Assembly (NCBI GenBank): GCA_017415945.1
Contig: JAFQDR010000059.1
Span: forward strand, 1-6,249
Direction: 5' to 3'
Length of the DNA stretch: 6,249 nucleotides
DNA from: Oscillospiraceae bacterium
Lineage (GTDB): Bacteria > Bacillota_A > Clostridia > Oscillospirales > Oscillospiraceae
The notes beneath the pieces are model-generated. The model was given only the letters and a program-made list of their open reading frames with translations. It ran no database searches and had not been told where the DNA came from. The translations under genes were made by a program, and so were the position numbers. The stretch's first letter is position 1. Each line of letters begins with the position of its first letter. Shown here one piece after another: positions 1 through 4,398 of this stretch.

Positions 1-111
1 AAATGCCGTGGTTTTGAGGTAGACAAATTATGTCCTGTGTATTCTGTTCACAAAATTCAAGTTTATCGATCAGTCAGTCTGTATGAATATTGTATTTCAA
101 AATATCCATAA
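1..111 (+). CDS. Possible C-terminal end of a gene entering from the left
   Basis: Frame 1 is open from the first base to a TAA at 109-111, giving 36 codons that begin KCRGFEVDKLCPV and end YCISKYP. The other two plus-strand frames close within about 20 bases. A hairpin that can terminate transcription in both directions follows 8 nt after the stop, as expected for a gene converging on the minus-strand tRNA. The stretch is too short to assign to a family, and an open run of this length can occur by chance. Confidence 0.33.
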   Translation, partial: KCRGFEVDKLCPVYSVHKIQVYRSVSLYEYCISKYP

Positions 112-116
112 AATCA

Positions 117-170
117 ATAAAAAAGAACCATATTGGGACACAGTATCGTATCCTAATATGGTTCTTATTT
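117..170 (-). terminator. Strong intrinsic terminator, probably bidirectional
   Basis: AAGAACCATATT (123-134) pairs perfectly with AATATGGTTCTT (155-166). The stem extends by four more pairs (135-138 with 151-154, one of them G-U), leaving a 12-nt loop. Read on the minus strand the hairpin is followed by six T (complement of the A run at 119-124), so it best ends minus-strand transcription from the tRNA-Ser(UGA) unit. On the plus strand it is followed only by ATTT, so termination of the gene ending at 111 is plausible but weaker. Confidence 0.8.
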
Positions 171-193
171 GGCGGAGAAAGAGGGATTTGACC
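170..193 (-). repeat. Partial duplicate of the tRNA-Ser(UGA) 3' end
   Basis: Positions 170-186 (TGGCGGAGAAAGAGGGA on the plus strand) are identical to 315-331, the acceptor 3' strand, discriminator base and CCA of the intact tRNA. The match continues weakly with one substitution and one missing A through the T-loop. There is no matching 5' half here, so this is a fragment and not a working tRNA. Such copies are the usual mark of integration at a tRNA 3' end. Confidence 0.75.
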
Positions 194-280
194 TGCGCTG
201 CGGCGCAGGCCGCCTCGCGGCTCTGAAGTGCCACCGGCACTTCATTCACTACCGCTCGGGTTCAAATCCCACAATCCAAA
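170..280 (-). repeat. tRNA-Ser-associated non-coding element, copy 1
   Basis: Read on the minus strand, the element starts at 280 with a 25-nt block (TTTGGATTGTGGG then ATTTGAACCCGA). The block carries the antisense of a tRNA T-arm and matches element 2 (709-733) at 23 of 25 positions. Three hairpins follow: 224-244 (9-bp stem, loop ACC), 210-220 (CCGC/GCGG) and 192-209 (CCTGCGC/GCGCAGG, loop TGCG). It ends at 193-170 with a copy of the 3' end of the neighbouring tRNA-Ser(UGA), including CCA. The antisense T-arm at one end and the T-arm copy at the other (GGTCAAATCCC) are an imperfect inverted pair, so the whole unit could fold on itself. No protein is encoded. It may be a cis-only mobile element or a scar; the mechanism is inferred. 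Confidence 0.6.
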
Positions 281-315
281 TAGAAATGCCCCCCTTATGG
301 ATGGCACTGCTATCT
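278..315 (-). terminator. Hairpin directly after tRNA-Ser(UGA)
   Basis: On the minus strand AGATAGCAGTGCC (315-303) pairs with GGCATTTCTATTT (290-278) with one mismatch and several G-U pairs, around a 12-nt loop. The 3' arm ends TATTT but no long T run follows. It may be a weak terminator or a processing hairpin, and readthrough into the adjacent element is possible. Confidence 0.45.
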
Positions 316-406
316 GGCGGAGAAAGAGGGAGTTGAACCCCCGCACGGTAGTTAGCCGCCTCTCGGTTTTCAAGACCGACCCCTTCAGCCTCTTGGGTAT
401 TTCTCC
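315..406 (-). tRNA. tRNA-Ser (anticodon UGA)
   Basis: The minus strand reads GGAGAAA (acceptor), then TACCCAAGAGGCTGAAGG through the D-arm. The anticodon arm is TCGGT-CTTGAAA-ACCGA with TGA as the anticodon. A long variable arm typical of class II serine tRNAs follows, then the T-arm GGGGG-TTCAACT-CCCTC (one G-U pair), TTTCTCC closing the acceptor, G as discriminator base and an encoded CCA. Total length is 92 nt. It should decode UCA and related serine codons. It is divergent from tRNA-Ser(GCU), has its own promoter at 425-453, and its 3' end is duplicated at 170-193. Confidence 0.97.
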
Positions 407-421
407 GTATAAAATGTTAAT

Positions 422-453
422 CATATTATATCATGCATAATCCCGCTGTGCAA
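422..453 (-). promoter_or_regulatory. Promoter of tRNA-Ser(UGA)
   Basis: On the minus strand the -35 box is TTGCAC (453-448), the spacer is 17 nt and the -10 box is TATAAT (430-425), with TGA just before it forming an extended -10. The -10 box ends 18 nt before the tRNA 5' end at 406, so the primary transcript would have a leader of only about a dozen bases. Confidence 0.8.
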
Positions 454-515
454 GAGCAAACACAGGGGAAATCCCAAGGATTTTGCAAAAGTCGGAAAAA
501 GTCGGGAAGTTTTCC

Positions 516-544
516 TTGACAGCCTCGGTTTCCTGTGATATAGT
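516..544 (+). promoter_or_regulatory. Promoter of tRNA-Ser(GCU)
   Basis: A perfect -35 box TTGACA (516-521), a 17-nt spacer and TATAGT (539-544), preceded by TGA (536-538) as an extended -10. The tRNA begins at 582, giving a leader of about 30 nt for RNase P to remove. This is a near-consensus sigma-70/SigA site, as expected for a stable RNA gene. Confidence 0.85.
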
Positions 545-581
545 ATTCGGGCAATCAATTGAATATACGTTGATTCGGCTT

Positions 582-673
582 GCAGAAGTACCCAAGAGGC
601 CGAAGGGGCTCCCCTGCTAAGGGAGTAGGCGGTGATGAGCCGCGCGGGGGTTCAAATCCCCCCTTCTGCGCCA
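582..673 (+). tRNA. tRNA-Ser (anticodon GCU)
   Basis: Acceptor GCAGAAG, then TACCCAAGAGGCCGAAGG through the D-arm. The anticodon arm is CTCCC-CTGCTAA-GGGAG with GCT as the anticodon. A long class II variable arm follows, then the T-arm GGGGG-TTCAAAT-CCCCC, CTTCTGC closing the acceptor, G discriminator and encoded CCA at 671-673. Total length is 92 nt. It should decode AGC and AGU serine codons. The final bases (655-677, including trailing A) recur exactly at 848-870. Confidence 0.97.
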
Positions 674-711
674 AAAAGAAAAGCACACCCATCGGGTGTG
701 CTTTTCTTTTT
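673..711 (+). terminator. Terminator of tRNA-Ser(GCU)
   Basis: An 18-bp perfect stem: 673-690 (ending GCACACCC) pairs with 694-711 (starting GGGTGTGC) around the loop ATC. The 3' arm itself supplies the T tract CTTTTCTTTTT, and the 5' arm begins with the A of CCA. This is a clear intrinsic terminator overlapping the end of the tRNA. Confidence 0.93.
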
Positions 712-866
712 GGATCGTGGGAATTGAACCCGAAATTACTCGCTGCAAAGTCCAACGAAGTGGGTTTGCAGCGAAAAGGACGAGCAACGCAATGAGCGCT
801 CTTCGCTCACGCTTGGGCGAAAAGCGATATGGAGTTGGCGAGTCCGCAATCCCCCCTTCTGCGCCA
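709..866 (+). repeat. tRNA-Ser-associated non-coding element, copy 2
   Basis: It starts with the same block as copy 1 (TTTGGATCGTGGG then AATTGAACCCGA, 709-733; 23/25 identity) and ends with a copy of the adjacent tRNA-Ser(GCU) 3' end (848-866). The middle differs from copy 1 but is also rich in hairpins: CGCTGCAAA (741-749) with TTTGCAGCG (765-773), a GAGCG/CGCTC stem near 804, and a CGCTT/AAGCG stem near 810-830. Short open frames cross it, but they also run through tRNA sequence and have no ribosome site, so I do not call them genes. The orientation relative to its tRNA is the same as in copy 1. An element inserted by site-specific recombination at serine tRNAs is the leading inference. 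Confidence 0.6.
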
Positions 867-870
867 AAAA
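848..870 (+). repeat. Exact 23-nt duplicate of the tRNA-Ser(GCU) 3' end
   Basis: Identical to 655-677: AAT, then CCCCCCTTCTGCGCCA, then AAAA. The two copies start 193 nt apart and enclose the tRNA terminator plus element 2, the layout of an attachment-site pair (attL in the tRNA, attR here). The flanking bases differ immediately on both sides, so the match has sharp edges. No tRNA 5' half is present. Confidence 0.8.
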
Positions 871-900
871 CTGTCGTTCCGGTAGGAACGGCAGTTTTTT
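866..900 (+). terminator. Second terminator after the tRNA-Ser(GCU) 3' copy
   Basis: AAAAACTGTCGTTCC (866-880) pairs with GGAACGGCAGTTTTT (885-899, one G-U pair) around the loop GGTA and runs into a T tract. It follows the CCA of the duplicated tRNA end directly, just as the intact tRNA is followed by its own terminator. Confidence 0.9.
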
Positions 901-921
901 ATATCAATTCATAATGGCCTA

Positions 922-930
922 TGCTATAAT
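922..930 (+). promoter_or_regulatory. Extended -10 promoter for the membrane protein gene
   Basis: TGCTATAAT is a perfect extended -10 (TG at 922-923, TATAAT at 925-930). The position 17 nt upstream (902-907, TATCAA) is a poor -35. The start site would be near 937, leaving a leader of about 16 nt that holds the ribosome site. Confidence 0.6.
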
Positions 931-952
931 ACAACCAAAGGCAGGTGAGGAT

Positions 953-1819
953 ATGAGCAAATCAAAAGGCAAAATGAGAAGCAAAACCAAAATCGGCGTA
1001 CGAAAGCCCCCTTTGTCCCTGCTTGATTGGATGATCTATCTGGTGAGCTTTCCCCTTGCTGTGGCTGTGGGCTTTGGCGTATTGAAACTGTATTATGTGG
1101 TATTTGATATGCTTGCGGATCCCACGATTTTGGTGAGAAGCGGGGATGGATTTCTATTTGTGATGATTGTTGTGCTTCTTTGGTGGTTCGGGTCTTTGTG
1201 GTTTCTTTGCCGCATGGTTTCCAAAAAGCAGCCGATTTTCGGAAATGCCCAAGTTACATACGGAGCCTTTCCTTGGAAAAAGGATCTGTTTCCCATATTT
1301 GGGGACTACCCCGAAAAGAAAAAGCTGAAGCCGGAAACCTATCAAAGCCGTAAAAAGAGGAGAGAGCACATGATCATGGTCGGGATCGGGCTCCTATGTT
1401 TTTGCGTGCTGATTATTTATAGTGGAATCTATGGAGCTTGCCTGCGAGATGATCACAGTGTTACCGTATTTCGAATCTCTTCCGAAGGGGTGAAGTACGT
1501 GTATACCCCCGATGATTTTGCGGAGCTTGAAATCTCTGCGCACTATCATTCGGGCGGAAAAGGCACAAGCTTTTGGGATCTATCCATGGCCATTGGTGTG
1601 GAAGACGGGAAAGCAGTGCGGTTTTGTCTGACAGATTTTGACATACGGGATCCCAACCGACATATTGTTGCTTTGGAAACGATAACAGCGATCAAGGGAC
1701 GTTTCTCGCCCGATTCGATTACTGTTGAAGGCGAAGAAAAAATAGAGTATCTCATAGAGCAATATGATTATGAAGATGAATATGCCCGTATGCTGCGGGA
1801 GTTGTTTGATGTGGAATAA
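953..1819 (+). CDS. Unrecognised membrane protein with three predicted helices and an extracytoplasmic C-terminal domain
   Basis: 288 aa; I do not recognise a family. The N-terminus is strongly basic (MSKSKGKMRSKTK). Hydrophobic segments lie at about 24-50, 67-87 and 139-160. The loop between the second and third (about 88-138) is rich in Lys and Arg (KKKLKP, SRKKRR), so by the positive-inside rule the N-terminus and this loop are cytoplasmic. The last ~125 residues, which look beta-rich and end in an acidic helix (YDYEDEYARMLRELFDVE), would then be outside. The ATG at 953 is chosen over the in-frame ATG at 914 because AGGTGAGG (943-950) is placed correctly for 953, and the promoter -10 overlaps the longer reading. 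It stands alone, with a terminator on each side. Its base composition is visibly more AT-rich than the next two genes, and it sits beside tRNA-linked repeats, so acquisition by transfer is possible. Coding status is confident; function is unknown. Confidence 0.85.
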   Translation: MSKSKGKMRSKTKIGVRKPPLSLLDWMIYLVSFPLAVAVGFGVLKLYYVVFDMLADPTILVRSGDGFLFVMIVVLLWWFGSLWFLCRMVSKKQPIFGNAQVTYGAFPWKKDLFPIFGDYPEKKKLKPETYQSRKKRREHMIMVGIGLLCFCVLIIYSGIYGACLRDDHSVTVFRISSEGVKYVYTPDDFAELEISAHYHSGGKGTSFWDLSMAIGVEDGKAVRFCLTDFDIRDPNRHIVALETITAIKGRFSPDSITVEGEEKIEYLIEQYDYEDEYARMLRELFDVE

Positions 1820-1826
1820 AATATCT

Positions 1827-1861
1827 GAGCAGCACCGTTGAGGGCTGCTCTTTTCTTTTTT
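1827..1861 (+). terminator. Terminator of the membrane protein gene
   Basis: GAGCAGC (1827-1833) pairs with GCTGCTC (1844-1850) around a 10-nt loop, followed by TTTTCTTTTTT. It begins 8 nt after the stop codon. Confidence 0.9.
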
Positions 1862-1870
1862 CCGCTGTTG

Positions 1871-1879
1871 TGTTATACT
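1871..1879 (+). promoter_or_regulatory. Extended -10 promoter for the nitroreductase gene
   Basis: TGTTATACT gives TG plus TATACT (1874-1879). The matching -35 position (1851-1856, TTTTCT) falls in the T tract of the upstream terminator and is weak. The leader would be about 28 nt and contains GGGGG (1903-1907) as the ribosome site for the ATG at 1914. Confidence 0.55.
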
Positions 1880-1913
1880 GTGTTCAATTGCATCAAATGT
1901 ATTTGGGGGCTCT

Positions 1914-2720
1914 ATGAAACAGATTATGGACTTGATTCGCAGCAGACGCAGTGTGCGCACCTTTGCTTCCAAGGATATTCCCGCTGAGGTGCTGGAAAAT
2001 CTGATGACTTATGCAGACGGCATTACCAATCCCTATGGGGTGCCTGTGTGGTTTAAGCTGCTGAACGCCAAGGAGCACGGTCTGTCCGCTCCCGTCATCA
2101 GCGGCGGAGACTGGTATATTGGCGGCGGGGTGGAGGCTTGCCCCCACTGTGCCGAGGCCTTCGGCTATTCCTTCGAGACTCTGGTGCTGTATGCGCAGTC
2201 CTTGGGGCTGGGCACCACGTGGATCGGCGGTACCATGAATCGCGGCAGCTTTGAACGGGCTATGGGGATTTTAGACGGGGAGCTGATGCCCTGCGTGACC
2301 CCTCTGGGCTATGCTGCCGATAAGATGTCTCTGCGGGAGACCATGATGCGCAAGGGCACCAAGGCGGATAGCCGCAATGCATTTGAAGCACTCTTTTTCG
2401 ATGGCAGCTTTGCCAAGCCCCTGACTCGCGAACGTGCGGGGAGATTGGAGCAGCCTCTGGAGGCGGTGCGTCTGGGCCCTTCCGCTGTGAATAAACAGCC
2501 CTGGCGTGTGGTTGTTACCGAGGATGGGGCGCACTTCTATGTGAAGAAGGTAAAGGGACTTCCTGTGGCGGAGATGCAGAAGATCGACTTGGGTATCGCC
2601 CTGTGCCACTTTGACCTGGTGTCCAAGGAATTGGGCATTGAGACGGAATTTGTGATTTTGGATTCGGATGTGCCTGCAAGCCCGGATACGGAATACATCG
2701 CAAGCTATCTGATCAAATAA
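1914..2720 (+). CDS. Nitroreductase-family flavoprotein (TM1586-like, two-part)
   Basis: 268 aa, probably a cytoplasmic FMN-dependent NAD(P)H oxidoreductase; the substrate cannot be told from sequence. The N-terminus carries the family signature for FMN phosphate contact, RRSVRTF (11-17). LGLGTTWIGG (97-106) matches the usual LGLGT-W-GG core. MPCVTPLGYAADK (125-137) is the typical segment that follows, then the linker with NAFEALFFDG (155-164). A second nitroreductase-like part includes LEAVRLGPSAVNKQPWRVV (182-200), which resembles the flavin-binding 'PSA.N.QPW' motif, and IDLGIALCHF (224-233). This layout, two half-sites in one chain of about 250-270 aa, is what I know of the TM1586 nitroreductase family (PF14512). 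GGGGG lies 6 nt before the ATG. The gene looks monocistronic: it has its own promoter, and a palindromic repeat and a terminator follow. Confidence 0.88.
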   Translation: MKQIMDLIRSRRSVRTFASKDIPAEVLENLMTYADGITNPYGVPVWFKLLNAKEHGLSAPVISGGDWYIGGGVEACPHCAEAFGYSFETLVLYAQSLGLGTTWIGGTMNRGSFERAMGILDGELMPCVTPLGYAADKMSLRETMMRKGTKADSRNAFEALFFDGSFAKPLTRERAGRLEQPLEAVRLGPSAVNKQPWRVVVTEDGAHFYVKKVKGLPVAEMQKIDLGIALCHFDLVSKELGIETEFVILDSDVPASPDTEYIASYLIK

Positions 2721-2761
2721 CCCTCTCCGCCCCCTTGGGGCACCTCTCCCAAAGGGAGAGG
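2721..2761 (+). repeat. Palindromic intergenic repeat (CCTCTCC type)
   Basis: CCTCTCCC (2743-2750), AAA, GGGAGAGG (2754-2761) form an 8-bp hairpin. A second copy of CCTCTCC at 2722-2728 can pair instead with GGAGAGG (2755-2761), enclosing a small GCCCC/GGGGC hairpin (2729-2741), so two alternative folds compete. It follows the stop codon at once. From memory, near-identical stretches are scattered between genes in many Oscillospiraceae-like genomes; this was not searched. It lacks a T tract, so it is not the terminator. Confidence 0.65.
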
Positions 2762-2789
2762 CTGGGTGCAGCGGAAATAGTGATGAATG

Positions 2790-2823
2790 GGGCCGAGTTT
2801 CTCGGCCCTGTCTTTTATTTTTT
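2790..2823 (+). terminator. Terminator of the nitroreductase gene
   Basis: GGGCCGAG (2790-2797), loop TTT, CTCGGCCC (2801-2808), followed by TGTCTTTTATTTTTT. This strong GC stem lies 70 nt after the stop codon, beyond the palindromic repeat. Confidence 0.92.
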
Positions 2824-2832
2824 CTCCAATCG

Positions 2833-2841
2833 TGGTAGACT
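2833..2841 (+). promoter_or_regulatory. Probable promoter for the peptidase gene
   Basis: TGGTAGACT gives TG plus a TAGACT -10 (2836-2841). There is no good -35; the 17-nt spaced position (2813-2818, TTTTAT) lies in the upstream terminator's T tract. The leader would be about 22 nt with GGGGAG (2857-2862) before the ATG at 2870. Confidence 0.45.
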
Positions 2842-2869
2842 GAAGAAAAAGCGAATGGGGAGTGTTGTT

Positions 2870-4006
2870 ATGAAGCTGACTCAAGATATTTTGCAATACA
2901 TCAAAGCCCATGAACAGGAAGCACTGGATCTGCTCATGGAGCTGGCGGTGATTCCCGCGCCCTCCCACCATGAGGAGTTGCGGGCGGAATTCTGTAAGCA
3001 GTGGCTGGAAGCACAGGGGGCACAGGGAGTATATATTGACGAGGCGCTGAATGTGGTCTGGCCCGTGGGCTGTACCGCTGACAATGCTCTTGCAGTGTTC
3101 ATGGCCCACAGCGATGTGGTGTTCCCCGATACCGAGGCACTGCCTTTGACAGTGGACGGAAATCTCATTCGCTGTCCCGGGGTCTGTGACGATACTGCCA
3201 ATGTGGTGGCGATGCTCATGGCTGGCAAGTATATTGCTGCGCATGGGGTGATGCCCAAGGACTGCGGGGTGCTCATGGTGGTGAATTCCGCCGAGGAAGG
3301 TCTGGGGAACCTCAAGGGCTGTCGTCAAATCATGGCCGATTACGGGCACCGCATCAAGGAGTTCGTGACCTTCGATGATAAAAACGGACAGGGCGTAGAC
3401 CGTGCAGTGGGCTCTGTGCGCTATTGTGTAGCGGTGGAGACGGAGGGGGGACACTCCTTCTCTGACTTCGGCAGAGACAATGCCATTGCTAAGCTGGCGG
3501 CCCTGATCACGGAGCTGTATACCGTTGAGGTGCCCGACTATGGGAAAACCACATACAATGTGGGAACCGTAGAGGGGGGCACCTCGGTGAACACCATCGC
3601 CCAGACAGCGGAGATGCTGTATGAATTCCGCAGCGACGACCAACGGGGCTTGGCATATATGCAGCAGAAATTTGAGGAGATCGTTGCCGCTCACCGTGCC
3701 AAGGGTGTGTGCATTTCCGTAACCCAGGTGGGCAACCGCCCCTGCGGCGGAGAGATCGACCTTGGGGTGCAGGCTGCCATGAAGCAGCGGGCCAACGAAA
3801 TCGCCATGGAGACCTTGGGCAGACCCATGCGGTTCAAGACAGGCTCCACGGACTGCAATATCCCCCTGTCTATGGGGATTCCCTCTGTTTGCGTGGGCTG
3901 CTGCGACGGAGACGGCTGCCACACCCGTGAGGAGTATTTGGATGTCAAGGGAATTTACCCGGGGCTGTGCATGGCCTTTGGGATGATCCTGCACCATTTT
4001 GCATAA
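2870..4006 (+). CDS. M20-family metallopeptidase (peptidase T-like)
   Basis: 378 aa, a probable cytoplasmic two-metal (usually zinc) aminoacylase/peptidase of the M20 clan; the exact substrate is not determinable. The expected metal and catalytic residues are all visible: AHSDVVF with ligand H80 and catalytic D82; the bridging Asp in CDDTAN (D107/D108); E142 general base and E143 ligand in SAEEGLGN; D169 in TFDD; and the C-terminal ligand H351 in GDGCHTREEY. The lid/dimerisation domain is marked by VETEGGHSFSDFG (about 189-201) and GTVEGGTSVNTIA, as in M20 enzymes. GSTDCNIPLSMGIPSV precedes the last histidine. The start at 2870 is preferred over the in-frame ATGs at 2735 and 2855 because GGGGAG (2857-2862) sits 7 nt upstream and the terminator of the previous gene lies inside the longer reading. 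It has its own promoter and terminator. A role in peptide scavenging is inferred. Confidence 0.92.
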   Translation: MKLTQDILQYIKAHEQEALDLLMELAVIPAPSHHEELRAEFCKQWLEAQGAQGVYIDEALNVVWPVGCTADNALAVFMAHSDVVFPDTEALPLTVDGNLIRCPGVCDDTANVVAMLMAGKYIAAHGVMPKDCGVLMVVNSAEEGLGNLKGCRQIMADYGHRIKEFVTFDDKNGQGVDRAVGSVRYCVAVETEGGHSFSDFGRDNAIAKLAALITELYTVEVPDYGKTTYNVGTVEGGTSVNTIAQTAEMLYEFRSDDQRGLAYMQQKFEEIVAAHRAKGVCISVTQVGNRPCGGEIDLGVQAAMKQRANEIAMETLGRPMRFKTGSTDCNIPLSMGIPSVCVGCCDGDGCHTREEYLDVKGIYPGLCMAFGMILHHFA

Positions 4007-4009
4007 AGC

Positions 4010-4040
4010 AAAGAGACCGACTTTGTTCGGTCTCTTTTTT
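4010..4040 (+). terminator. Terminator of the peptidase gene
   Basis: AAAGAGACCGA (4010-4020), loop CTTTGT, TCGGTCTCTTT (4027-4037) continuing into TTT. An 11-bp perfect stem beginning 3 nt after the stop codon. Confidence 0.94.
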
Positions 4041-4303
4041 CGGCAAATAATCTCTGCTGGGTGGAGTAAAATAAGGGAACAATCAAAAATTTCGGGAAAC
4101 ACCAAATAGTTTTCAAATCAAATTCCGATTTAACTCATTAAATTTGGTGTAAAAATATCTGAAAAATTCAAAACCTGCATTGCATTGGGAACAAAAAACG
4201 GCGATAACGGTATAATTGTGCTCCGAAACATAAACATGAAAGAAAAATGCAATTGAAATATTTAAGGCAGATGTAAGATAATTCCAAAAATATTTCAAAA
4301 TTA

Positions 4304-4346
4304 TAGGTGTAAATTATAAAATATGTTCAAAATTATTTGACACCTA
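4304..4346. promoter_or_regulatory. Candidate operator: inverted TAGGTGT / ACACCTA boxes
   Basis: Two perfect 7-nt arms separated by 29 nt. The downstream arm (4340-4346) overlaps the last three bases of the -35 box, so a protein bound there would compete with RNA polymerase. The arms share the ACACC/GGTGT core with the larger inverted pair at 4099-4150. No transcription-factor family is assigned. Confidence 0.4.
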
Positions 4347-4365
4347 AGTGGAGAACACATAAAAT
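4337..4365 (+). promoter_or_regulatory. Promoter of the ATPase gene, likely of the operon
   Basis: Perfect -35 TTGACA (4337-4342), 17-nt spacer and TAAAAT (4360-4365). The start site would be near 4372, leaving about 27 nt of leader with GGAAGGGG (4386-4393) as the ribosome site for the ATG at 4399. Confidence 0.82.
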
Positions 4366-4398
4366 ATAAGTAAGAAAGCAACAACGGAAGGGGAAACC

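Larger units (their letters stand above)
4041..4398 (+). other. AT-rich intergenic control region upstream of the ATPase/2-oxoacid oxidoreductase genes
   Basis: About 355 nt with no convincing gene and much higher AT than its flanks. It contains an inverted pair ACACCAAAT (4099-4107) / ATTTGGTGT (4142-4150) enclosing a nested AAATC/GATTT stem, and a second inverted pair TAGGTGT (4304-4310) / ACACCTA (4340-4346). The 11-nt direct repeat TTCAAAATTAT occurs at 4294-4304 and 4326-4336, a 32-nt step. GGTGTAAA occurs at 4146-4153 and 4306-4313. A TATAAT at 4211-4216 lacks a good -35. The density of paired boxes near the promoter suggests protein binding, but no regulator can be named. The only open frame (minus, 4113-4298) starts with TTG and has no ribosome site. 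Confidence 0.6.

Noticed and set aside
228..440. Open frames across the serine tRNAs (also 242-424, 555-755, 580-795)
   Set aside because: They translate tRNA arms and terminators, have no ribosome site and overlap well-supported tRNA genes on one or both strands.
696..914. 72-codon plus-strand frame across element 2
   Set aside because: Starts inside the tRNA terminator, has no ribosome site and runs through the tRNA tail copy. I recall similar spurious products in databases, which fits a repeated non-coding element better than a protein.
1580..1972. 130-codon minus-strand frame over the end of the membrane protein gene
   Set aside because: Crosses a terminator and a promoter, has no ribosome site and is antisense to a better gene.
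2735..2869. Longer N-terminus for the peptidase
   Set aside because: It would include the upstream repeat and intrinsic terminator, has no ribosome site, and family proteins begin near the chosen start.
2705..4105. 466-codon open frame on the minus strand opposite the peptidase gene
   Set aside because: Longer than the sense gene, but the sense strand has every M20 metal ligand, a ribosome site and a terminator. The antisense product has no recognisable motif and arises from GC-rich codon use.
4113..4298. 61-codon minus-strand frame in the AT-rich region
   Set aside because: Begins with TTG without a ribosome site and lies within low-complexity AT-rich DNA with inverted boxes. The composition (many Phe, Tyr and Asn) is what AT-rich noise gives.
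4041..4398. Riboswitch or T-box leader for the operon
   Set aside because: The mapped promoter lies only about 27 nt before the start codon, leaving no room for a leader, and no conserved riboswitch or T-box core was seen.
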